Positions 40,059 through 49,744 are shown, numbered from the stretch's first letter. The stretch: DNA of 64,000 nt from Verrucomicrobiaceae bacterium (GCA_016795465.1 JAEUHK010000046.1:62001-126000); one strand, 5' to 3'. The notes: generated by a model not told the origin, from the letters alone. A program made the numbers and translations.

Positions 40059-41681
40059 ATGAAACGCCTCGTCGCCTTCTCCTTCGTCATCATCGCCGCG
40101 TCCCTGCGGGCGGATGTGAGCCTCCCGGCCCTCTTTTCGGACGGCATGGTGCTCCAGCAGACCCAGCTCGTGCCCATCTGGGGCAAAGCGGAGGCCGGTG
40201 AGGCAGTGAAAGTCACCTTCGGCGATCAAACACAGAGCACCACCGCCTCCAAACAAGGCACCTGGCGCATCACGCTGAACCCGCTGAATGCCAGCGCCAC
40301 GCCCGCGGACCTCGTCGTGACCGGCAAGAACACGCTCACGATCAAAAACGTGCTCGTCGGCGAGGTGTGGGTCTGCTCCGGCCAGTCGAACATGGGCATG
40401 ACGGTAAACCGGTCGCTCAACGCGGAGGCCGAGATGGCCGCGGCGAAGTTCCCCGGAATCCGCATGTTCAATGTCGAGCGCACGCCGAGCCTGACTCCGC
40501 AGGCGGATTGCAAAGGCACCTGGCAGGAGGCGAACCCGCAAAACGTGGGCACCTTCTCCGCTGCCGGCTTCTACTTTGGCCGTCACCTGCATCAGGTGCT
40601 GAAAGTGCCCGTTGGGCTCATCAACACCTCGTGGGGCGGCACGCGAGTCGAGGCCTGGACGAGCAGCGAGGCCCTCGCCGAGCGTCCCTGCGCCACGGAG
40701 ATGCTAGCCGATTGGAAAGATGCCATCGCGAAGTGGGACGACAAGCTGCAGCAGTCCATCTTTGAAAAAGCCAAGGCCGACTGGCAGGAGAAGGTGAAGC
40801 AGATCGATGCGCAGAACAAACAGCTCGCCAAGGACGGCAAGCCAAAGCTCAACAAGCCTGCCGCACCTCGCCCGCCGGAAGATCCCTCGAAGTCGCAGCA
40901 TCACCCGGCCTCGCTCTACAACGGCATGGTGGCCCCGCTCATCGGCTATGGCATGAAGGGAGCCATCTGGTATCAGGGCGAGTCGAACCAACGCCGGGCC
41001 TTCCAGTATCAAGAGCTGCTGCCGACGATGATCAACGACTGGCGCAAACGCTGGGAAAGCGAGTTCCCCTTCTACATCGTGCAGCTCGCCAGCTACGGAA
41101 ACAAGAAGCCCGTCAGCACGACCGCGGGAGAGGCGGACACCTGGGCGGAGCTTCAAGAGGCTCAATACCTCACTGCCATCACGCTGCCGAAATGCGGTCT
41201 CGCGGTCGCCAATGACATCGGCGAGGAAAAGGACATTCATCCGAAGAACAAGCAGGAGGTTGGCCGTCGTCTCGCGTTGTGGGCATTGGCTAAGGATTAC
41301 GGCAAAGTCAGCACCATCCCAAGCGGTCCGCTGTATCGGAACTCCACCATCCAGGGCGACAAGGTGCGCATCCAGTTCGACTACACCGGCACGGGCCTCA
41401 AAACACGCGACGGCGGCGAGTTGAAGCACTTCCAAATCACCGGAGCCGATAAGAAATGGGTCTGGGCAAAGGCAAAGATCGAAGGCAATGAGGTCGTCGT
41501 ATGGCATGACGAGGTGAAACAACCCGTCGGCGTGCGCTACGCCTGGGCCGCCTGGCCTCAGGGTGCCAATTTGATCAACGCCGAAGGCCTTCCCGCGTCC
41601 TGCTTCCGCACGGATGACTTCCTGCCGAGCACGCTCGGCGTCACCTCGCCCTTCAAAGAGGCCACCGCGGTCGGAAATTGA
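40059..41681 (+). CDS. Sialate O-acetylesterase-like SGNH hydrolase (secreted)
   Basis: 540 residues from MKRLVAFSFVIIAASLRADV, a signal peptide. VSLPALFSDGMVLQQTQLVPIWG is the typical N-terminal beta domain; EVWVCSGQSNMGM carries the nucleophile (Ser110), WYQGESNQRRA the oxyanion Gly/Asn block, and EKDIHPKNKQEVG the Asp-x-x-His pair. The family removes acetyl groups from sialic acids or plant and algal polysaccharides, and such genes are abundant in Verrucomicrobiota. A Lys/Pro-rich insert (residues about 250-295) precedes block III. Confidence 0.92.
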   Translation: MKRLVAFSFVIIAASLRADVSLPALFSDGMVLQQTQLVPIWGKAEAGEAVKVTFGDQTQSTTASKQGTWRITLNPLNASATPADLVVTGKNTLTIKNVLVGEVWVCSGQSNMGMTVNRSLNAEAEMAAAKFPGIRMFNVERTPSLTPQADCKGTWQEANPQNVGTFSAAGFYFGRHLHQVLKVPVGLINTSWGGTRVEAWTSSEALAERPCATEMLADWKDAIAKWDDKLQQSIFEKAKADWQEKVKQIDAQNKQLAKDGKPKLNKPAAPRPPEDPSKSQHHPASLYNGMVAPLIGYGMKGAIWYQGESNQRRAFQYQELLPTMINDWRKRWESEFPFYIVQLASYGNKKPVSTTAGEADTWAELQEAQYLTAITLPKCGLAVANDIGEEKDIHPKNKQEVGRRLALWALAKDYGKVSTIPSGPLYRNSTIQGDKVRIQFDYTGTGLKTRDGGELKHFQITGADKKWVWAKAKIEGNEVVVWHDEVKQPVGVRYAWAAWPQGANLINAEGLPASCFRTDDFLPSTLGVTSPFKEATAVGN

Positions 41682-41690
41682 GGCTTTCGA

Positions 41691-42365
41691 TCAACCGCGC
41701 CAGCGGTAGCCCACGCCGCGGATGGTCTCGATGATCTCCTCGGGCTCCCGCTCGATCTTTTTGCGCAGTTTGGCGATGTGCTGGTCCAGCGTGCGGCTCT
41801 CCGGCATGTAGTCGAGGCCCCAGCAGACATCGAGGAAGACATCACGGCTGAGTGCCTGCCCGGCGCGATCATGCAGCAGCTTCAAAATGGAAACCTCACG
41901 CGGCGTGAGGTCCACGCTGTCACCGCCCTCACGCTGCGCTCGCAGTTCATCGGCAAACACCCGCAGTTCGCCCAGCTCGAAGCACGAGGCAGGTGATTTC
42001 GCCGTCGAGACACGGCGAAGGACGCTGTGAATGCGGGCGATTAGTTCATGCTTGCCAAAGGGCTTCCGCACAAAGTCATCCGCGCCCAATCGCAAGCCCA
42101 CGACGACATCGATCTCCTCACTTTTGGCCGAAACGAAGAGCACCGGCACTCGCGAGTCCTTTTCGCGCACGCGGCGGCACACCTCGTAGCCATCGAGACC
42201 CGGCATCATGATGTCGAGGCAGAGCAAATCCGGCTTGTGCTTCTGCCAGAGGGCCAGCGCTTCATTCCCATCCTTCGCCAGCAGCACCTGAAAGCCCTCC
42301 GGCCGCAGGCACGCGGCCAGCGCATCGAGCGTGATGGGATCGTCGTCAGCGAGGAGAAGAGTCAT
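41691..42365 (-). CDS. OmpR/PhoB-family response regulator
   Basis: 224 residues. Receiver: acidic pair DDD (7-9), phospho-acceptor Asp51 in LLCLDIMMPGLDGYEV, Ser/Thr in LFVSAK and Lys in FVRKPFG. The C-terminal winged helix (LTPREVSILKLLHDRAGQALSRDVFLDVCWG ... RTLDQHIAKLRKKIE ... IRGVGYRW) is PhoB-type. Its start overlaps the histidine kinase stop by 4 bp (ATGA), so the two are a coupled pair. Targets are unknown. Confidence 0.96.
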   Translation of the reverse strand: MTLLLADDDPITLDALAACLRPEGFQVLLAKDGNEALALWQKHKPDLLCLDIMMPGLDGYEVCRRVREKDSRVPVLFVSAKSEEIDVVVGLRLGADDFVRKPFGKHELIARIHSVLRRVSTAKSPASCFELGELRVFADELRAQREGGDSVDLTPREVSILKLLHDRAGQALSRDVFLDVCWGLDYMPESRTLDQHIAKLRKKIEREPEEIIETIRGVGYRWRG

Positions 42366-43876
42366 GAGGTCGACGGCAGCTTAAACTCGAAGCATGCCCC
42401 TTTCTCAACAGGCCGCAGTGCCAAACTGCCACCCATGCGCTGTGCAAGCTCCTTCGCGATGCTGAGCCCCAAGCCCGCTCCGCTCACGCCCGCGCTCACG
42501 CGGTCATCGAGTCGCTCAAAGGGCTCAAACACTCGCTTCGCATCCTTTTCGGAGATGCCGGGCCCGCCATCGTGAAGCGTCAAAGTGAACTCACGCTCGT
42601 TTTGCACTGTTCGGAGACTCGCGGGCGCATTGGGCGCATACTTCTCGACGTTTGAGAGAAGGTTTGCGGTGATTTGAGCCAGTGCGTCCGCATCGAGCAC
42701 GATTTCATCGCGGGAGCCTTCATGCGTATGCGTGAGCGAAATACCGCGACGTGCCAGCGCAGGCTCAAACTGCCGCACAATGCCCTCCACGACCTCCACC
42801 GGCCTGTGTGGAGCTTTTTGGAGCTTCAGACGGCCTTCCTCCTTCTGCGAGAAGGTGAGCACGTTTTCGATGAGGCGGCTCAAACGGCCTGCTTCCTCGC
42901 GGATGAGCCCAAAACGATCCTGCGAAGCCTCCGGCAGGCTTTCCTCGATCACATCGAGATTCAGCAAAATGTTCGTCATCGGCGTGCGCAACTCATGCGA
43001 GACGCGATTGACGAAGGAAACACGCTGCGCGGCCAGTTTTGCCGCACGCCGCTGCTGCGCATCCATCGACAAACCACCCAGCACAATCAAAACGCCCAAA
43101 GCCATGCCGGCGGCCAGAATCGGCAAATCGTAAGTCACACGACTTTCCCGCGCATCCCACGACGCGAGCTGCCAGCCGCCAAAACGCGAGCTAATGCTCA
43201 TGAGCACGTCCGGCGGACTTTCCGGCAAGGTGCCTGCACGATGCAAAACGGTGCCGTTTTCCTGGCGCAACAGATCAGGGCCGACGAGGAACTGCCGGAG
43301 GCGCTCGTTTTGACGCAGTTGATTCGTCATCGCCTCCTGCACGGCGGCACGGTCAATCGTCAGCAGCACGGCGACGACGCCACTTTGGATGTGAAACATC
43401 AGGGGCTTACCGGGTTCATCAATCCAGCCGTGATGATGGCCGGAAACGTTGGGAAAGAGCGTGCCCGCCTCCAGCAGCACGCGGGGACGCGGCAGGCCAT
43501 CGTGTTCTTTGACCAGCGTCGGCTCGGCGAGCGGCGGATTCGCTGGAAAGCCGATGCTGAGGTGAACTTCACGGCCTGCACTTTTCCAGTAAAGCCAGGA
43601 CACGCGCTGAATGCCCTCTATGTCCTCCACGACGGCACGCTGGTGGTCAGCGCTGTCATTCCAGGCACCGGAAAGCCGCGAGCCCGCGCTGCGCAGGTGG
43701 CCTTCATAGAGCTCCGTGAGCTGTCGGATATCCGCATTCAGACTGGTGATCAGGTCACGATGAGCCGTGCGGTCCCGCTCCAAGCGCACCTCCACCACGC
43801 GCCGCGCGGCAATGACGCCACCGCCCGCGACACAGGCCGCGAGCAGCAGGAGCAAGGTGAGCGTGAGGCGCGGCAT
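42362..43876 (-). CDS. Membrane sensor histidine kinase
   Basis: 504 residues. TM1 at about 5-24, a periplasmic sensor of about 225 residues, TM2 at 251-270, then HisKA (SFVNRVSHELRTPMTNI, His294) and HATPase (TANLLSNVEKYAPNA N-box; LHDGGPGISEKD; GVSGAGLGLSIAKELAQRMGG). The periplasmic domain has no family I recognise. Upstream by 18 bp is a secreted secretin-like protein gene, downstream the overlapping response regulator: one operon in which the secreted protein could feed the sensor. Confidence 0.94.
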   Translation of the reverse strand: MPRLTLTLLLLLAACVAGGGVIAARRVVEVRLERDRTAHRDLITSLNADIRQLTELYEGHLRSAGSRLSGAWNDSADHQRAVVEDIEGIQRVSWLYWKSAGREVHLSIGFPANPPLAEPTLVKEHDGLPRPRVLLEAGTLFPNVSGHHHGWIDEPGKPLMFHIQSGVVAVLLTIDRAAVQEAMTNQLRQNERLRQFLVGPDLLRQENGTVLHRAGTLPESPPDVLMSISSRFGGWQLASWDARESRVTYDLPILAAGMALGVLIVLGGLSMDAQQRRAAKLAAQRVSFVNRVSHELRTPMTNILLNLDVIEESLPEASQDRFGLIREEAGRLSRLIENVLTFSQKEEGRLKLQKAPHRPVEVVEGIVRQFEPALARRGISLTHTHEGSRDEIVLDADALAQITANLLSNVEKYAPNAPASLRTVQNEREFTLTLHDGGPGISEKDAKRVFEPFERLDDRVSAGVSGAGLGLSIAKELAQRMGGSLALRPVEKGACFEFKLPSTS

Positions 43877-43894
43877 GGCGATGGATGATGCGTG

Positions 43895-45217
43895 TTATTC
43901 GACGATGGCTTCGAGGAAGAGGAACCACACACGCCCGGCATCTTTGCGGCCGTTCACGCCGGTGTCACCGGGAGGATTCAGCGTGCTGAGCAGGATCGTT
44001 GAGTTGGCGGCCAGAGCGCAGGAGGTGGTGATCTTTTGGCAAGCAAACACCGGATAGTCCGGGTAGTGCTCATTCCACAGCGGATCGGCGAAGTTCCCGG
44101 CAAAGCCGCAGCACTCAAACATGATGTTGATGTCGATGATGTCGCCGTCCGGGCTGAGGACCGGCTCCGCCTCCCAGTTGAAGCCGATCCGGCGGCAGTC
44201 AAAGCCCGTCGTGCTGGCTTGTGAGGCAGGTTGCGCCGGAGTGCCCGGCTTTTTCGGATCATTCGAGGGCTCGGCTGCTTTGGCCGGGGTCGGCGGAATG
44301 AATTCCGTGCCGTAGTAGTGCCGCTTCACCGCCTCGCTTTGCAGGCGCAGGCCCGTTTTTCCGCGCAGCATGGAGACATGCTCCAGCACAGCGGAACCAT
44401 CCAGCATGGGGCTCAGGGCGTGGAGGAGGGCGCGGGCATCATCCGCATACTGCTCCAGCAGCTCCCAGGCACGCTGGCGCTCGACTGAGATGACGCGTGG
44501 CGTCAGCAAAATGTTTCCCGCGCCGCGCGATGCTGCCTTCGCTGGCCGTATCACCGGCTGCAGGCGTGGCGTGATAAAGGTGAGTGATACCTGCCCTTCG
44601 CTGGCGGCATGCACGCTCACCAGGGCGGGCAGACGTGCTGGCAGCGCTGCGCTGGCGGGCGCGCGCTGCTCCTGAAAATCCGCCACGACGACTCCCGGCA
44701 GCGTGCGGTCCGCTTTTTGTGTCCGCAGCCCGTTGAATCGCACGCGTTCAAAGGATTGATTCACCTCAATCAGGTTGTTCGAGGCGTCCACCATCGGTTC
44801 GATCTCCAGGCGTTCACCCGTGGGCTTCATCTCAAAGGCCACCGGATACTGAAAACCTTTTTCATCCGCGTAATCCCACTCGACGGGGAAGGACATCTCG
44901 TCGGTGGATTCCAGGGAGAACCGGTTGCCGCTCTTGCTGCAAACGTAATGGCAGGCATCGAGCTTGGCTTTGCCCGCCCTCATGGCTTCCAGCACCTGAC
45001 CGTGCAGATTCTCCCGGCTGCCAGGCACCTTCAGCCAAGCGATGTAGTCCGCCTGCGGCAGCGTGAAGCTCTCCAGCAGGAACGTGACATTCGCCACCTG
45101 CTCAGTTGGCGGCGGCGTGGCAGCCTTTTTGTCTTTGATAAAGGGGTCCTTCTTGGGGGCCTCTTGAGCAGCCAAAGCGGTGACGAAGGCAACAATGAGC
45201 GGGATGAGCAGTTTCAT
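43895..45217 (-). CDS. Secreted protein with secretin-like C-terminal region, function unknown
   Basis: 440 residues from MKLLIPLIVAFVTALAAQEA, a signal peptide. The middle (VSLTFITPRLQPV ... GNILLTPRVISVERQRA) and end (IIDINIMFECCGFAGNFADPLW ... PVFACQKITTSCALAANSTILLSTLNPPG) resemble the repeating strands of the secretin-like domain common in Verrucomicrobiota, where the end usually reads PVF..R.TTSV.L..G.T..LGG. Unlike typical members it contains CC pairs. No membrane channel is implied; many such proteins have no secretion partner. It lies 18 bp upstream of the histidine kinase gene, probably as first gene of that operon. Confidence 0.7.
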   Translation of the reverse strand: MKLLIPLIVAFVTALAAQEAPKKDPFIKDKKAATPPPTEQVANVTFLLESFTLPQADYIAWLKVPGSRENLHGQVLEAMRAGKAKLDACHYVCSKSGNRFSLESTDEMSFPVEWDYADEKGFQYPVAFEMKPTGERLEIEPMVDASNNLIEVNQSFERVRFNGLRTQKADRTLPGVVVADFQEQRAPASAALPARLPALVSVHAASEGQVSLTFITPRLQPVIRPAKAASRGAGNILLTPRVISVERQRAWELLEQYADDARALLHALSPMLDGSAVLEHVSMLRGKTGLRLQSEAVKRHYYGTEFIPPTPAKAAEPSNDPKKPGTPAQPASQASTTGFDCRRIGFNWEAEPVLSPDGDIIDINIMFECCGFAGNFADPLWNEHYPDYPVFACQKITTSCALAANSTILLSTLNPPGDTGVNGRKDAGRVWFLFLEAIVE

Positions 45218-45299
45218 GGCGGCGGCAGACTGGCGCATGAAGGATGGCTTGCGTCAATGCAGCATGACTGCTCTGTAAAAGTTCTGTCAAAGCACCACC

Positions 45300-46319
45300 G
45301 TGACTCTTTTCCTCTCCGATCCCGATTTTCATCAACCGCTGGCCTCCGAACTGCCGGAGGGCAGTCGGCGTGAGCTGCCGGGGCTAGGCTGGCTGAGTGA
45401 AAACGATCTCACGCAGACGCCGCTGCTGGCCTTTGCACGCCAGACGCTACCGCAGATCATCGAAACGCAGGCCGTGTCCATCAATGCGTGGGCGGACCGG
45501 CTCATCGACGCCGTCGCGGGTGTGCTCCCGGATGACCAGCCGTGGCATCTGCACCTCTGGCCGGAGTATGGCGAAGGGCGTGCGGGCCTGAATCGCTGCG
45601 AGCTCATTCGAAACGCGATGAAGGAACGTCTGAAAAAGCGTCGCCGCCATCTGCTGCGTTCGTTGAACGATGACATCGTGCCTTTCACGCCGCACAGTTC
45701 GCTGGTGCAGTGCTTCCTCACCTCGCCGGAGACCGGTTGGCTCTCCGTGAGCATCGCGCCGCAGCCGTTTGAGCGGCGCGGCATCATCTCGGCCTTCCCA
45801 CGCGGCTTCATTCCATGGGCGGAAGACAAAGCAGCGCCCTCGCGTGCCTTTGCCAAGGTCATCGAGAGCGAGCTGCGGCTCGGCCGGCAGATCGAGGCGG
45901 GCAAGACCGTGGTCGATCTCGGTGCCTCGCCAGGTAGCTGGAGCTATGTGGCGGTGAAACGCGGCGCAAACGTCATCGCCATCGACCGCTCGGAGTTGCG
46001 TGAGGATCTCATGCGCAGCCCACGCCTGCGCTTTGAGACCGCGGACGCCTTCAAATACAAGCCGCCGCAAATGGTGGACTGGCTCATCTGCGATGTCATC
46101 GCCGCACCGCAGCGCAGCATCGACCTGCTGCTCGAATGGCTGGGCGAGAGGCGCATGCGGCATTTCATCGTCACGATCAAATTCAAAGGCGCGGACGAGT
46201 ATCCGCTGCTCGAACAGCTCAAGCAGTGCGCACCGCCACTTTGCGCCGACTTCCGCCTCACACGGCTCTGCGCGAACAAAAACGAGGTCTGTGCCTTTGG
46301 TTCACTCCAGCCGGACTGA
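45300..46319 (+). CDS. RlmM/FtsJ-like rRNA 2'-O-methyltransferase
   Basis: 339 residues. The C-terminal FtsJ-type fold has VVDLGASPGSWSYVAVKRGANVIAIDRS (SAM motif), the catalytic Asp in WLICDVIAAPQ and Lys in FIVTIKFKG. The N-terminal part (WHLHLWPEYGEG ... HSSLVQCFLTSPETGWLSVS ... PFERRGIISAFPRGF) resembles the THUMP-like region of RlmM, which methylates C2498 of 23S rRNA. The target is inferred. It diverges from the secretin-like gene. Confidence 0.83.
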   Translation: MTLFLSDPDFHQPLASELPEGSRRELPGLGWLSENDLTQTPLLAFARQTLPQIIETQAVSINAWADRLIDAVAGVLPDDQPWHLHLWPEYGEGRAGLNRCELIRNAMKERLKKRRRHLLRSLNDDIVPFTPHSSLVQCFLTSPETGWLSVSIAPQPFERRGIISAFPRGFIPWAEDKAAPSRAFAKVIESELRLGRQIEAGKTVVDLGASPGSWSYVAVKRGANVIAIDRSELREDLMRSPRLRFETADAFKYKPPQMVDWLICDVIAAPQRSIDLLLEWLGERRMRHFIVTIKFKGADEYPLLEQLKQCAPPLCADFRLTRLCANKNEVCAFGSLQPD

Positions 46320-46385
46320 TGCCGCAAGAGCGTGGCGTTGACTTGGCACGGATGCCGCGGAGAGCGCAGCATGCCCCGTGCCTCT

Positions 46386-47165
46386 ATGAAACTGCCAGCC
46401 CTCTTCCTCATCCTGTTTCTGGCCATCCATGCGCATGCGGCGCCGAAGTTGGCAGGGTCCGCCGGTTACCAGTTCGGTGCCAACAACGCCACCGTCACGA
46501 TGAAGTGCGACGCCGTGTCCAACAACGACGCCGAGAACGCCACCGGCACCATCCAGGTGCGCCTGTGGGCACTCGACGCACCTTACAAGGGCGGAACGAT
46601 CAGCGGCGTCGTCCTGGGAGAGTACAAGCTCGAAGGACTGGACGGCGGCATGCGCTACCCGGACTTCAACAAGACGGTCAAAACCAATCTGCCGCGCACG
46701 AAAGGCACCTTCCATCTCTGCCTGACTGTGTCCGAGTATCGAGAGAAAGGCTATGTGCTCACCGACTGGCGGAATTTTGACAAGCAGGTCACACTTTCAC
46801 CGCCGAAGCTCTTCGTGATGGAAGGTCCGTGGAACTGGCAGACGAACTACGAGGCCGGCACCGTGAACATGAAGGTCAAAAAGATCAGCCACACGCGCTC
46901 CACCAACACCGGCACGCTGCGGCTGGAGCTTTGGGCCTGCGCAAAACCCTACACTGGCGGCACCATCTACGGGGTGAAAATGGGCAGCGTCCAAAAACAG
47001 GCGCTCAAAGCAGGCTTTGTGTATTCCGACGTGGACAACACCGCCAAGCTCACGCGCCCAAAGGCAGGCACCTACCATGTGGTGCTCGTGCTGCTGGAGT
47101 ATAACAACGACACCTATTCCATCGTGTCCTGGCTGAATCCGAGCACGCCCACGGTCTTCAAGTAA
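46386..47165 (+). CDS. Secreted protein with two tandem beta-rich repeats, function unknown
   Basis: 259 residues from MKLPALFLILFLAIHAHA, a signal peptide. Two repeats of about 110 residues follow: the first contains GTIQVRLWALDAPYKGGTISGVVLGE, the second GTLRLELWACAKPYTGGTIYGVKMGS, each ending in a strand pair (FHLCLTVSEYREKGYVLTDW; YHVVLVLLEYNNDTYSIVSW). A beta-sandwich is likely. No family name is known to me. It precedes the sulfatase gene by 53 bp and the two signal peptides share the start MKLPALF. Confidence 0.75.
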   Translation: MKLPALFLILFLAIHAHAAPKLAGSAGYQFGANNATVTMKCDAVSNNDAENATGTIQVRLWALDAPYKGGTISGVVLGEYKLEGLDGGMRYPDFNKTVKTNLPRTKGTFHLCLTVSEYREKGYVLTDWRNFDKQVTLSPPKLFVMEGPWNWQTNYEAGTVNMKVKKISHTRSTNTGTLRLELWACAKPYTGGTIYGVKMGSVQKQALKAGFVYSDVDNTAKLTRPKAGTYHVVLVLLEYNNDTYSIVSWLNPSTPTVFK

Positions 47166-47218
47166 GGACTCGATCGATCGACTGAAAAGCCGCAGGCGAT
47201 TTCGCGTTCACAGGCCCG

Positions 47219-48571
47219 ATGAAGCTCCCAGCCCTTTTTGCCCTCCTCGCCCTCTCCAGCAGCGTTTTCGCCGCGAAGCCCAATGTGATGGTGATCATCG
47301 CCGATGACCTCGGTTACCATGATGTGGGCTTTCAGGGCTCGAAAGAAATTCCCACGCCCCATCTCGACAAGCTGGCCGCACGCAGCCTCATCTGCACGAA
47401 TGGCTATGTCTCGCATCCGTTTTGCAGCCCCACGCGTGCTGGCATCATGACGGGTCGCTATCAGCACCGCTTCGGGCATGAGAACAACCCCGCGTGGCTG
47501 CCGGAGAGCACCTCCGCGGGCCTTTCGATGAACGAGACGACCTTCCCGACGCTGATGAAGACCGCCGGCTACACCACCGGCGCGGTGGGCAAGTGGCACC
47601 TCGGAGCCCATCCGCAGTTTCATCCGAACAAGCGCGGCTTTGACGAATACTTCGGCGCTCTCGGCGGCGGTCACATGTATTTTCCCGGAGCCAAGGGCGG
47701 TGCGGAATACACCATCCCGCTGAACCGCAACGGCACGGATGAACCTCACACGAAGTATCTCACCGAGCAGTTTGGTGATGAGGCCGCGGCTTTCGTCGGT
47801 CGTCACGCGAACGATGACAAGCCGTGGATGCTTTACCTGGCCTTCAATGCACCGCACACGCCGCTGCAAGCTCCCACCGAGTGGTTGGAGAAGTTCGCAG
47901 CGATCCCGCAGGAGCAGCGCCGCACCTACGCGGCCATGGTGGCGGCGATGGACGCCGCGATCGGCGGTGTGCTGGCAAAGCTCGATGAGACCAAGCAGGC
48001 CGAGAACACACTGATCTTCTTCGTGAGCGACAACGGCGGCCCCAATCTGGCGAAGAAGAGCGGCGTGAACTTCACGAACAACTCACCGCTCCGCGGCGCG
48101 AAGGGCGATGTGTTTGAAGGCGGCATGCGCGTGCCTTTCCTCGTGAGCTGGCCGTCGAAGATCAAGCCGGGCAAGTATGACCAGCCGGTCATCGCGCTCG
48201 ACTTTCTCCCCACCGCGCTCGCCGCGGCTGACTCGACCGCTCCAGGCAATCTCGATGGCGTGAACCTGCTGCCCTTCCTCACCGGTGAAAAAACCACCGC
48301 ACCGCATGACACGCTCTTCTTCCGCACCGGCGGCCCGGGAGGCAACAACGCCGTGCGTCGTGGCAACTGGAAGCTCGTTCGCCTTGGCAAGGCCGAGCCT
48401 GAGCTCTACGACCTCGCCGCGGACATCGGTGAATCGAAAAACGTCGCCGCCGGGCATCCGCAGGTCGTGCAGGAGCTCGTCACCGCCATCGCCGAATGGG
48501 AGAAAGGCACCATCGCGCCGACTTTCGAAAGTCCGAAGGGTGGAGCACCGAAGAAGAAAAAGGCCAAATGA
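47219..48571 (+). CDS. Secreted type I sulfatase
   Basis: 450 residues, signal peptide MKLPALFALLALSSSVFA. PNVMVIIADDLGYHDVGF supplies the Ca-binding aspartates (29, 30). HPFCSPTRAGIMTGRY holds the C-x-P-x-R motif (Cys69), converted to formylglycine in active enzymes. KWHLGAHPQFHPNKRGFDEYFG and FFVSDNGGPN are further sulfatase motifs. It would hydrolyse sulfate esters, probably of polysaccharides. The C-terminus is a Lys-rich tail. No anaerobic maturase is adjacent. The stop is 6 bp from the convergent oxidoreductase stop. Confidence 0.94.
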   Translation: MKLPALFALLALSSSVFAAKPNVMVIIADDLGYHDVGFQGSKEIPTPHLDKLAARSLICTNGYVSHPFCSPTRAGIMTGRYQHRFGHENNPAWLPESTSAGLSMNETTFPTLMKTAGYTTGAVGKWHLGAHPQFHPNKRGFDEYFGALGGGHMYFPGAKGGAEYTIPLNRNGTDEPHTKYLTEQFGDEAAAFVGRHANDDKPWMLYLAFNAPHTPLQAPTEWLEKFAAIPQEQRRTYAAMVAAMDAAIGGVLAKLDETKQAENTLIFFVSDNGGPNLAKKSGVNFTNNSPLRGAKGDVFEGGMRVPFLVSWPSKIKPGKYDQPVIALDFLPTALAAADSTAPGNLDGVNLLPFLTGEKTTAPHDTLFFRTGGPGGNNAVRRGNWKLVRLGKAEPELYDLAADIGESKNVAAGHPQVVQELVTAIAEWEKGTIAPTFESPKGGAPKKKKAK

Positions 48572-48577
48572 GCTTCA

Positions 48578-49744
48578 TCAGCTCGCCCGTGCTCCATCGC
48601 TGCCAACAGCGGTGGGCTGGCGTGCTCGATACTTCGGAGTCCAGTCATTGTCTTTCTGCTCCACGACATCGGCGATGATCTCGCCAAGCACGGGCGTGAA
48701 CTTGAACGCATGCCCGGAATCACCCGCGGCGACGACGAGGCCTTCGAATTGCTCGTCGTGCGTGATCCAGAAGGCTCCGTCAAAGGTGTCGCAGTAAAGG
48801 CAGACGCGATTCGAATGCACCGGAGCCTCCGCAAGCGCTGGAAAGGTCTCGCGGAGGAAGGCGCGATACTTTTCCTCCTCGCCCGCTGGCATCACACGAG
48901 TGTCACTCGCATTCACGCGACGGCCCACGCCATGGTTCGCGACCTTCACGAGACCGTCCGCATTCGCCGGAAAGCCATACCAACCTGTTTTTGCGATGTC
49001 GGCACCCCAAACCGGAAAGGCAGGCGCACGAAAGCGCTCGGGCTGCGATGGCTGAAAATGAAAAACGGTCTGCGCCGTGGTCCACATGACGTTTTGCAGA
49101 TGCGGCAGCACTTCCGGCGTCCATGCACCTGAAGCGACCAAAACGAGGTCAGCGGTCCAAACACGGCCATCAGAGCTTTCGATGCCGTTGCAGCGTCCCG
49201 CGGCCAAAACAGGTCGAGGAGCCTTCACCTGCTCGATGACCTCGATTCCGGCCTCACGAGCCTCTTTGGCCAGCATCGCAATGACGCGACCACTTTCCAC
49301 CCAGCCGCCAATCGGGTTCAAATAGCCTTCGACATACCGCTCGGCATTCCAAACGGGATGTCTCTCGCGCAGCATCGCCGCATCGGTGTGCCGCAAAGCA
49401 TGCCCGAGGCCGCTCAAGTAGTGAAAGCTGTCATGCTCGAAACCACCCGGCTGCATCGTGCCGCGTGACATGACGAGGAAACCGTCCTCGTGATACAAAT
49501 CGATGCCCCAGCGTGCATTCCACCCTTTCCATCGCTCGATGCTGAGCAGGCCCATCCCCGTGTGCTGCGCATCGGCCGCGTAGTCCATGCGCACGACCTT
49601 GCTGATGTCCGTCGAGGCGGCGTCAGGATGCGGAAGGGCGCCTTGATCGATCAACGTGACCTTCCAGCCTCGTGAACGAAGCTCCAACGCCGCTGTGAGT
49701 CCAAAGCAGCCGCCGCCAAGGATGAGGATGGAGCCTGTCATCAT
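48578..49744 (-). CDS. FAD-dependent oxidoreductase (DAO/sarcosine oxidase-like)
   Basis: 388 residues from MMTGSILILGGGCFGLTAAL, a Rossmann GxGxxG FAD site. Further signatures are ADLVLVASGAWTPEVLPHL and GLVVAAGDSGHAFKFTPVLGEIIAD, as in monomeric sarcosine oxidase and N-methyltryptophan oxidase; a Cys in NRVCLYCDTFDGAFWI fits the covalent flavin site of that group. It probably oxidises an N-methyl amino acid or amine. The second Met (49741) is an equally possible start. It begins just past the metallo-beta-lactamase stop at 49746. Confidence 0.88.
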   Translation of the reverse strand: MMTGSILILGGGCFGLTAALELRSRGWKVTLIDQGALPHPDAASTDISKVVRMDYAADAQHTGMGLLSIERWKGWNARWGIDLYHEDGFLVMSRGTMQPGGFEHDSFHYLSGLGHALRHTDAAMLRERHPVWNAERYVEGYLNPIGGWVESGRVIAMLAKEAREAGIEVIEQVKAPRPVLAAGRCNGIESSDGRVWTADLVLVASGAWTPEVLPHLQNVMWTTAQTVFHFQPSQPERFRAPAFPVWGADIAKTGWYGFPANADGLVKVANHGVGRRVNASDTRVMPAGEEEKYRAFLRETFPALAEAPVHSNRVCLYCDTFDGAFWITHDEQFEGLVVAAGDSGHAFKFTPVLGEIIADVVEQKDNDWTPKYRARQPTAVGSDGARAS

